Source: Bryopsis sp. KO-2023
Lineage: Eukaryota > Chlorophyta > Ulvophyceae > Bryopsidales > Bryopsidaceae
Direction of reading: 5' to 3'
Assembly (NCBI GenBank): GCA_030272585.1
Contig: BSYQ01000009.1
Coordinates: 558,001-622,000 of the forward strand
DNA length: 64,000 nt
A model generated the notes under the pieces. It had not been told where the DNA came from. It searched no databases and was given only the letters and a program-made list of their open reading frames with translations. This document shows, one piece after another, positions 55,518 through 64,000 of this stretch; position 1 is the first letter of the stretch, and each line of letters begins with the position of its first letter. The translations under genes and the position numbers were made by a program.

Positions 55518-57580
55518 TGTAACGTTTTCTTTTTCCCCAAAACCCCCCCACCCCTTTTCCTCTCGAGTGTTTCTGTGAAATCCCCAAAGTCGGAAACAAA
55601 AAGAAGAGAAAATAAAGAAAGAAACCAACTAAAAATTGAAAAGAAAAGGATTAACAACAAGAAGGGGAAGAAATATATATTCGAGCCGGTGGAGCAAAGA
55701 TCAATTCGCAAGACCACGTCTTGTTCTCTCGAATTTTCGAGAGCTCTTTTTTTCCCCTCAAAAAAAGTATTGTTAGCTTTTTTTTTATCGTCCACCTAGA
55801 ATTCCGGGAAGAGAAGAGTCGACAGTTGTTTTTTTTGTTGTAAATGGCTTCTCTTGCTTTTTTTTTGTTTCAATGGTGGGATAGCGCACAAATCAAGTAT
55901 GCTGCTCACAGAATGATATCGCTATTTATCTTCCATCAAAGCAGCCCTGGGCACGAAAAAATCAGGAAAAAAATTAAAAAAAAGAAAAAAAAATCATGAC
56001 AGGACAGATTCAGCAGCTATATCAAACACTCTGTAATTGATATCAGATTGAACCATTCATTTCTTTCAAGCAGAAAATAAAATTCTTTGAGTCACAGGAA
56101 GTGAGCAAACGTAGTTTTCCATCAATACAAAACAAATGTGGAGAAAAAGCTTGCGAATCCCATTGACTTTGCATAATTGCAGTAGCCATCCCAGATTTTT
56201 CTCTTCTGTATTTTTGTGAAAAGCCACACACAAACACACAAAAGCCACACACACACATGCTGACATGTCACATCACCCACCTGCTAAATTCGCTTATCTT
56301 CCAAAGTCTGGGCTGTTCCCAGCTTCAATCAGGGGCAAGGCAGACTTCAACTGGAATCTCCTTGGATTATTGGAAACCAGAGCCTCAAATCCTTTCTTAG
56401 CAGGTTTCCCCAGCAAATCCTGCACTCTACAGGGGTTCTCTTGCACTCTCAGCCTGGGGGACTTTTCACCTATACAAAATCAGCAGCAGTTTGTTATCGA
56501 AGAAATCATGGCAAATCTTTACATTTGGTGTTGCTACAACAGAGAAAAGCAAATCAAATACGAAACAGAAAGCCATCGGGGGCATTTGCCTGGGTGGTTT
56601 GGGAAAAAGACAGCAGGAGTCTAGATGGCTAGCTCTAAAAATTCAACACAGTGCAGTTTCAACGCCAACGAGCCTGGTTTCCCCACATCTATAACTCCGC
56701 CCACTCCGGGATGCTCACCTCGCAGCCACGCTCCAAAAAACAAACAGTCGATTGAAACCGCTTGATATCCTCCGCAGCTATGCTTTTTTTTCGCCCTTTC
56801 TTTTCCGTTCGTTACGTTAACGGAAAAAATAAAATAAAATCTTCACACAGATTCCGTATTGTTTTATCTTCTTTTTATCTTCTTTCCTTTTTTAAGATTT
56901 ACTCCTTCAGCCCGACGAACTGGAACGCAAAACGTTTCCCGAGTCCCTCTCAACTCCTTTTGTCAAACTCGACTTCCAGCCCCCAACCGAACTCCAAAAC
57001 GCATCGACCCAACATTAGCCAAAAATCCGCAAAATCCTAAAACGTCAAGCAACACGGTTCTTCTGCAGAAGTCGCAGTTTGCAGCGGGATCTAGCCGAGC
57101 GCAAACCACGCCCATATTTCTGTGGGGGGAACGAGTCAAAATAAACACCGCCTTGCCCTGCGACAGTCCGGAACAAGGACGCTGGGTGGAAGGTTTTTTT
57201 TCCCTCAAGAAAAAGGTTCGACAGGGACGGAACAATGCACACAAAGCCAAACGAGAACGAGTCCAGTCATTCTTGGATGTTTCACATTTTGGGTCGTCGA
57301 ATTTCTCTTTGATGTTCATTTTCTTAAACTGAAAAGTGAAAAATTGTTATCGTTTTCTTTGAAAAATTGTTTTCTTCCTGCCTGCTTTTTTTTTTTCTGT
57401 TCAGAATGGTTCTGAAGTTTGCTTTCTGTTTGAATGAAAAAAAAAGTCACGAACGATTTCGCGGGTGGATTCCATGGAGACCAGGGCAGTCTGAAGCAAA
57501 CGATTGCACAGCGATTTTCGAATGATGGGATTGGATCTGAGGCACTATGTTCCGTGTTGTAAGGTAAAAATGTATTGTTG
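55518..57580. other. Spacer between F-box and GATA genes
   Basis: No gene supported. Holds the F-box promoter and a 9-bp stem hairpin (TTTTCCGTT...AACGGAAAA, near 56800-56828). Confidence 0.55.
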
Positions 57581-59217
57581 TTAGAAGCATAACAGAAGAT
57601 CGGTAAAACGCTGAAAAGGCAAAGCTTTTTTCATCCTTTCTTGGCAAGGAAAAATAAAAATTCAGTGATGATGATTCTTACCTTCCGTTTGGGTCTGCGT
57701 TCCTCGCAAGCGAAATCGTCAAAACCTGTTCCGGAGGATTTTCTCTCTGCTCGTGGAGAATCCGCATAAACCTTGACTTCCTGAACAAACCATACATTTC
57801 GTTTTTACATCAAAGTTTGAAATGTGGTTTACGATGCAGGGTCCGAGAAACCCTGGTGTATGACCCATCAGTTGGTCTTCACTTCATGTGGTTTTCAAAA
57901 TCTGGAACTGAAACGCACCTTCTGTACAGCTTTGGGGGTCCGAGGCACCGCATGGAATGAATCATCAGGACAGACAGGTGTCGACACTTTGACCGGCTGT
58001 AATTCAAAACAAAAAGACAAAACTACCAACAGTCAACCCCTCCGGATTTCCCCAGCTATCCACTGGTCAAAGAGCATTCCTACCCACCACCCAAATCACG
58101 AATCGCTGGGCTAATTTTTTCATGAACAGCATTTTTGTGTGTTGAGCGAACCTTTTTCTTGGGTTTTGGAGTGACCATTCTGATGCGCTTGTTGCGTTGA
58201 AGCTGGCGATGCAAACGGATTCCACATGCATTGCACAGCGTACGTGGGCCTGCGCAAAACAGCAGTCAGCAATTAGTGCAGGACATGGAAATTGAAATGC
58301 TCTGTTGGATGCATGCATGCATGCATGCATCAAACGAGGGTGGATTAGATTTCACCGAATGCAATCTTTTGAAGAATTCAACAGATGACCTCTGTAAACC
58401 CATGGACCCTATGTCGTGAGGATTCTCACCATGCGGTCCATTCCTCCATTGGGGTGTGTCCGTTACTCCACAGCCTTTGCAGCAATGCCCAGTTGCCTGA
58501 CAGATACAAGCATAAACCAAGTCAAACATCACGCATTCCCATTCCCTTCATTTTCCTTTCTGAATGATCTTTTACGAATTGATGGAAGGATTTCTCATTT
58601 CTTGCATGGTGAGAACCCGTCCTTGTTTAGAGAAGGGTTGAGAAGAGGTACCTTTTGTTGCTGCGTTTCTTGACAAGATGGAATCACTACAGGAAGTTTC
58701 CATATTCTGGCATCGGTTTGCACTGGGGCAATTTGGCACGTCTAAAGAGAGAAAAGAAAAACACAGAAATTTTGATGTTTGGCAAAAAAAAAATAAAAAA
58801 ATTCAAAGGTTCATGATGGGGATCTGGCTGATTTTTTTTCCTAATGGAAATTTGAAGAGCCCACTGTCCCCCCCCCCCCCAAAGAGGAATGTGCCGTTCT
58901 GATCGAGAGGAAATGCATGCGTGTACAAGGGAAACCATCGCGATGGTGTTTTTACAACGGAGGGGATTCCCCTTGGTGGAGTGACGTGTTTTCGCGATAA
59001 CGATAGATTCGATGCCGATCGAGCGATCTGTCAAGTGAGAAAAAAAAACGCTAACCCACAGATAACCTCGTCAACGTTGGAAGATAGCTGTTTTATGTCG
59101 ATTGGAAAGATTCCGCACCTCAATTTGCGCCGATTTGGTCTCGTCCCCATGGTCGAGGGTCGCGACTGATATTCGATCTGACGCCGCCACGCCAGATGTT
59201 GTTTCAGTCGGCGCCAT
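57581..59217 (-). CDS. GATA zinc-finger transcription factor, plant type
   Basis: Seven exons: 59217-59119, 58741-58652, 58496-58430, 58249-58152, 57996-57919, 57780-57682, 57610-57581 (561 bp, 186 residues; all phases agree). The zinc finger is split by an intron: CKGCGVTDTPQWRNGPHG in one exon and PRTLCNACGIRLHRQ in the next. The loop between Cys pairs is 18 residues, as in plant class B-type GATA factors. A basic tail follows (RNKRIRMVTPKPKKK), likely for DNA contact and nuclear entry. The rest is low in structure. The donor at 58151 (GTTCGC) is weak. The last short exon (RFTDLLLCF) is the least sure part. Divergent from the transporter gene at 59778. Confidence 0.8.
58308..58330. repeat. 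(CATG)n-like short repeat
   Basis: GATGCATGCATGCATGCATGCATC lies within an intron of the GATA gene and is self-complementary. Confidence 0.85.
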
Positions 59218-59777
59218 TTTCGGAAAAGCAGGAAATTGGACCAAATTAAATTTCTGTTCCGTTGAAGTGTGGATTTTCACTCTTCCACCTACACTGCTTC
59301 TATTTCTCTGTTCTATTTCACTGAAAGAGTGTGCCAACGGAAGCAGAAAACACAAAACGTCGCGGGACTGGGTTTCCTGCGCCATCTTTTATTGTTCTTT
59401 TTTGTAGTATTGAGTGTCGAGGTGCGGGGTGCGTCCACCCCAGAGCGAGGTAAAAGATCGATGGGACTCAAACCCGGCCACACTTTCTCTTTTCGTCCGT
59501 TTTCCTCCTTTCATCGCAGACGAGCTTTGTTTTTGTAACGTTAGCGTGACTGGGTGTCGCTCCCACCCATCGCTATCTTTTTTTTCCCATCTCGGCAGAA
59601 GTGCTGCAATTTCGTATCATCGTCCTGCGTAATTTCTTTTGGCTTTCCTTGTGTTGCAGCTCGTCCACGAGCGCAGGCTCGGTAAAAGAGAAAGCATCGC
59701 GTTAAGAAAACCGAACAGGGGAAAAAGAAACACAATCCTCCCCCTCGTGATACCCCCATCCAGCTTTCCCTCACGAA
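59218..59777. promoter_or_regulatory. Divergent promoter GATA/transporter
   Basis: 560 bp between two opposed start codons; both promoters should be here. No TATA box recognised. Confidence 0.5.
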
Positions 59778-62700
59778 ATGAGCTCCAGCGGTCTGACTGG
59801 GAAGAAAAATGAAGGCAGGAGGTTACTCAACGGGGGTGCCAGTCGCTCTGAGGTCCCGGAACCGATAGAGGATGCCTCAAGCACATATACTCTAGAGGAA
59901 GGGATATCTTCAGTGGGGGTTGGACGGTTTCAAAGCTTGTTGATGCTCTATGTCGGTTTCGCCTGGCTCAGCGACGCTATGGAAATGATGCTCCTTTCGT
60001 TCCTTGGACCGGCGGTTGGTGTTTACAAGAAAAGGACTCCCCCCCCCCCCGGCACCCCCAGTGAAATAAGATGAAATGCCTTTGAATTTAAATGAGCACA
60101 AACCATTTCATGCTCTAAAATCCTGAATGAAGATATGTACATCATCATATTGGAATCGACCCTGCCATTAGTAAAGATCAGTTTCATATATACGAGTGGT
60201 TGTTTCTTCGTTTTAAAAATCGATGCAAATCAGACAGGCCGCTCAGAACTGCAACTGACTTTTGCCAACCTTTTGTCTTTATGGTTTTCATTTTTTTTAA
60301 AGGGTTGCTTTCTTTGGATAATCAGACAGCTTGTGAATGGGACCTGACATCCTTTCAAAAGGGTACGATAACGAGCGTTGTTTTCATCGGAATGACTCTG
60401 GGTGCCTACACTTGGGGAGCGATTTCTGATGCCAAGGGAAGAAGGATGGGGTTTTGCGGAACGGCACTCTGCACAGCGGTGTGCGGTTTTGCCAGCGCAT
60501 TTGCTCCAAGTTACGGGGTAGGTTCGTCTGCTCAATTTAAATCTCAGAAAAAACTTGAAACAATGTGAATAGGTAGATTGTTTTCGTTACAATAATATGA
60601 TGAATAAATGTATATTCATTTAATTTTCATTAGGTAAACTTCCCCAAGGAAGGCCATCCATGGCGAGGTGATGTAGCCCATGACGATATGATAATGTATA
60701 TTATATTTCAGGCATGGTTTTGTGATGGTCAAAGCTTCATTGGCAAAGAAAAGAGGAAATAAAAGACGAATTAATTTCGAAAACGAGGCTGAACGGAACC
60801 TGCCATCCTTGCATCGTTAGTGGCTGCTGCTGTTTTGAGGACTGGGTGGGGTGCCTGTCACCTTCGGGCCCTTCTTGGAGTTCATCCCGTCTTCCTATCG
60901 AGGAAAGCAATCGGTGATATTGCAATCTGCCTGGACGATCGGTGCTTTGATGGAGGCGGGGTTGGCTTGGGCTGTGATGCCGGTGGGGGGGCTGGCGCAT
61001 GCTGCTAGCATTATCATCCATTCCCCTGGGTAAAAAAAAAAGGAAAAAAGAAAGAAATCCGAACACGAAAGTCTGTGAGTTTTCTCCTCACTCTTTAGGA
61101 AACCCACAGAAGAACTTCTTTTTCTTTTTTGGTTCGACCCAACCCTTCTCAAGCTTGACTTTCAGTCGAAATTTTGTTTCTTGGGTTTCTTGTGCAGTTG
61201 TGCTGTTGCTGCTCTTCCCGTTGCTGCCCGAATCTCCACATTACCTTTTGACCAAGGGCGAGGTGCAGAAAGCTGAGGCAGTTTTGGTCAAAATGGCCAG
61301 AGTCAATGGGACGTCCTTACCGGCTGGCCGGCTGGCGGCATCCAAGATTGTGCAGCACGCGGACAGCAACAGTTCCAGTAAATTGAAGAATGTGTACAAC
61401 AGTCTTGCACACGGAATGAAAAAGTAAGTGATTTAAAAACTAAAAAGCGTGACCTTTACGTGACTTAAAAAAAAATAAAAAAAAATCAAAGTGCTCCTTT
61501 GGGAGAGGGCAATCCGCCTTCATCTTGAGAATTACCACTGGAAGCTTACTGGAAGCTTCCTTCAAAAAAAAAAGAAAGAAAAGCACCTCAAATCATCTCT
61601 GTTCATCTCTCCTTTCAAATCCTCATCTCTGAGTGTAAGGAAAAGCCACTCTTTTTAACTAACTTCTTTTCTTATCAAAGCTTTGATTACCAAAGGAAAA
61701 AAAAGCAGCAGCAGCACCACCTCCTCTGTTTCAAATCAAAACCCAAATGGTTGCCGATGCACAGAATCTTCTCCCCAGCATTGCGACGGACATCGATTCT
61801 CTTGCACTACACGTGGGTAACGAACGCCATGACCTATTATGGCTTGGTGCTCTTGACCACCGAATTGCATGCAGAGGAAAACGACAATTGCGTCGGTGAT
61901 GACAAGAAAGAGCCCAATATCGACAACTCGGACTATCGGGACATCTTTATTGCAACCATGGCGGAGAGCGTGGGGCTGGTTCTGGCTTACCTGATGATCG
62001 ACCGTTTTGGGCTTCTGAAGTAAGGCATTTTCTTTGCCATATATGGTCATGTAACTTTATAATGAGGGGAAATAAAGAGAACCATCCCCTGATACCCTCA
62101 GTAAAATTTGAATTTTCCCCCTTCGGTGCACCGTTCAGCTTTTCGGTCCATCGATTGTTTTCAACATCGATGGATTTATGGTCAACCCAAGCCATGGGGC
62201 GTTTGATTAGTATTTTTCTTACCTTTTCCGTGTCTGGTTCATTGAGAAGTGTGTTGCATCACAGGTCGATGGCAGGATATTTGTTTGAATGTGCAATTGC
62301 TCTCCTGCCCCTGGTGTTCTTCAATCTGAGCGTCCATCAATCGACCTCCTGTTTGTTTTTGGCTCGTGCTGGCATAGTGGGGTCTTTCACTGTGATATAC
62401 ACCTACACCGCTGAGGTTTACCCGACTGCGATTCGCTCGTTCGTCACAGGCTTTGCCAATGCCTGGTCACGATTCGGAGGTATGGCGCTTCATCATTTTT
62501 GATTTGATGGACTTTTGCCGATTGATTCCAAAGTTGTTACGTCGAGGCTAACCGCCCCATGTAGCCCTTCCACTATGCAAATGAGTGATATGGGCCCTCC
62601 ACTCTAATAATAATTATCCTCCCTACCCCTGTCCATTGTTTACTCCCAATTGCCGATTGATTGATGTGAATTTTGTCGGAACATGAAGATATGTGGCAGC

Positions 62701-63287
62701 GATTGAAAACCGACAGATATGACAGGAAAAAAAATGACGTTGGAACTTTTTGTTTAATTTTTTACGGGAGCTATTGTGAAAAGAACAGTGAAAAGTATCA
62801 TGGAAAGATATTTTCCGCTATTCATTGCACTGACAGCGAATCGAAACAAATACTTCGAGGTGCATACAGTAGCGTTTATTTTATCTTTTCCAGTGTATTT
62901 GACAAAGTCAGAAAGTCCCAGACATATTTTCCTTTTCACACTTGCTCATTACACCAGAGGGGCTGGGTGGTGCCCCGCCACCTAACCAGCATCATGGTTT
63001 TTCGCAGTCAATCTCTTATTCCTTTGTGATAGCTACAATGCTTCTTTCTGTTGTTTGCAGGTTTGATGGCACCGTTCGTGGCAGTAGAGTTGGTGGACAG
63101 CAGCCGCGATTGGCTGGCCGAAATTATTCTTATCGGAATGTGTTTGGTGGCCGGAACTTGCACATTACTAATGCCCACCGAAACTGCCGGTCGAGAACTC
63201 CAGGATGATGATGAAATTGAAATGACCAGTGTGATCACCAAACAGCCCTCGGACGTCCCCGAGCCAGACTCACCACCACCACTTTAG
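59778..63287 (+). pseudogene. SVOP/OCT-like transporter, disrupted in exon 3
   Basis: MFS transporter resembling SVOP and plant organic cation transporters (OCT7/NiaP type). Exons: 59778-60018, 60330-60517, about 60821-61030, 61198-61423, 61765-62019, 62265-62479, 63061-63287. Marks are GFAWLSDAMEMMLLSFLGPA, ACEWDLTS, FIGMTLGAYTWGAISDAKGR, FPLLPESPHYLLTKG, TNAMTYYGLVLLTTEL and YTAEVYPTAIRSFVTGFANA. Splice phases agree outside exon 3. In exon 3 the frame meets TGA at 60836-60838, where about five residues typical of this span are also missing. A run of seven G at about 60985-60991 then shifts the frame by one (the family WRxLL sequence resumes in the next frame). It is either a young pseudogene or a sequence error, at least at the G run. 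A tail with acidic and Pro-rich residues ends the frame. Confidence 0.7.
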
Positions 63288-64000
63288 TCAGATATTCAAA
63301 GAGGTGGGGGTGGGGTGGCGTTGAGAGAATTTCGGAACAAATTTGCTGAATAGTTTTGACATAGTCAGGGTTTTTCTTTGGGTTTTTTTCTTTTGTTTCT
63401 CTAACTTGGAAAAGGAGTTGGGATTTTCTGGGGGAGTCTGTTGTAAAATTGGGTGAAAGAATGTGGAAGGGGGACTGATAGTTTGCTGCCTGGAGTTGAT
63501 CCTTGTGATTGATTTGAGACGCAGTTGACCGACCGTGAGGTTCAATCTCATTGTTCGTCAAGTGCTTATGGAAAATTAGTATTTCCCCCCCCCCCAAAAA
63601 AAAAAGATGCAGATGGAATGGACAGATATTTATTTATTTATCTTATCTAATCAATACGTTACTTATCTGTTGTGGAATTCTTGTATTGAGGAGTGTTGCA
63701 ACTCTCTTACTCTTTTGCGGAATCTTTATTTATGTACACATTTTTTGACATTGGAATTAGTTGCACGAAACAAAGAAAATTGCCTGCATTATAGTCTGAC
63801 GAAGTAACTTGAGGGTCGGACAGCCTTCAATGCATCGATGCAAACCAGAAGGATGAATGCAATCTGGATGGAGGGTCTTTTAACAGGGAGTGGGGCTGAT
63901 TTTTGCAATAAAAATCTGGACACCCTGATTGGTTTGTGGCAACAGTGCCCTTTTTACATTCAGTACTTTACAGGATCGAGCTGTCAATCAATCCACTGCC
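63288..64000. other. 3' flank of transporter gene
   Basis: Presumed 3' UTR and spacer up to the window end; no coding signal seen. Confidence 0.5.

Noticed and set aside
54450-55628. Long minus-strand frame of 392 residues across the F-box intron
   Set aside because: It runs through the intron in a frame that loses the LRR pattern. The spliced model keeps F-box and LRRs in one frame.
60836-60838. TGA as a selenocysteine codon
   Set aside because: The site falls in a membrane span with residues missing around it, and a frameshift follows. No family member is known to use selenocysteine there.
1-64000. CRISPR arrays, operons, rRNA genes
   Set aside because: No spaced direct-repeat array or rRNA core sequence was seen. 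Genes have introns and individual promoters, as in a eukaryotic nucleus.

Overview
The window is nuclear DNA of a green (chlorophyll a/b) alga. Host genes are broken by short GT-AG introns. They include an LHCII antenna protein (24369-25295), a PGR6-type plastid ABC1 kinase (30464-35879), a PHT4-type plastid anion transporter (about 44.4-48206) and a plant-type GATA factor with C-X2-C-X18-C-X2-C spacing (57581-59217). A CFAP73/CCDC42-family axonemal protein (21252-22893) implies a flagellated cell. A flagellate streptophyte or prasinophyte-grade green alga fits; no marker here decides the species.

Region 1 (1 to about 15 kb) is a nest of two LTR retrotransposons. The older outer element runs on the plus strand and enters from beyond the left window edge. 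A chromodomain-bearing Ty3/Gypsy element (3864-13108, minus strand) sits inside it. The inner element has 348-bp LTRs that look identical by eye, a 5-bp target duplication (GTATG), a PBS and a PPT, so it looks whole and very young. Besides gag and pol it carries three extra ORFs: two small ones upstream of gag that share a Cys motif, and one after pol with a coiled coil and a RING-like Cys/His array.

Region 2 (15.7-29 kb) holds a small two-span membrane protein with a Cys-rich tail, a TKL-like kinase that has lost the DFG Asp, CFAP73, LHCII, a tRNA-Met-like sequence and a secreted trypsin-like protease. Region 3 (30-48 kb) is denser: the ABC1 kinase and a tepsin/MTV1 homologue are head to head, then a ZC3HC1/NIPA-type zinc-finger gene is head to head with PHT4. 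Region 4 (48-64 kb) has a second trypsin-like protease paralogous to the first, an F-box/LRR gene, the GATA factor, and, divergent from it, an SVOP/OCT-like transporter whose third exon is disrupted.

The host genes do not form one pathway. Three products serve the plastid (LHCII, ABC1K1, PHT4), tepsin serves AP-4 vesicle traffic and the ZC3HC1 homologue the nuclear basket. Several pairs share short divergent intergenic regions. Exon borders were set by hand from splice sites and phase. Where I give a full exon set the phases close and the total is a multiple of three. Uncertain ends are stated in the entries.
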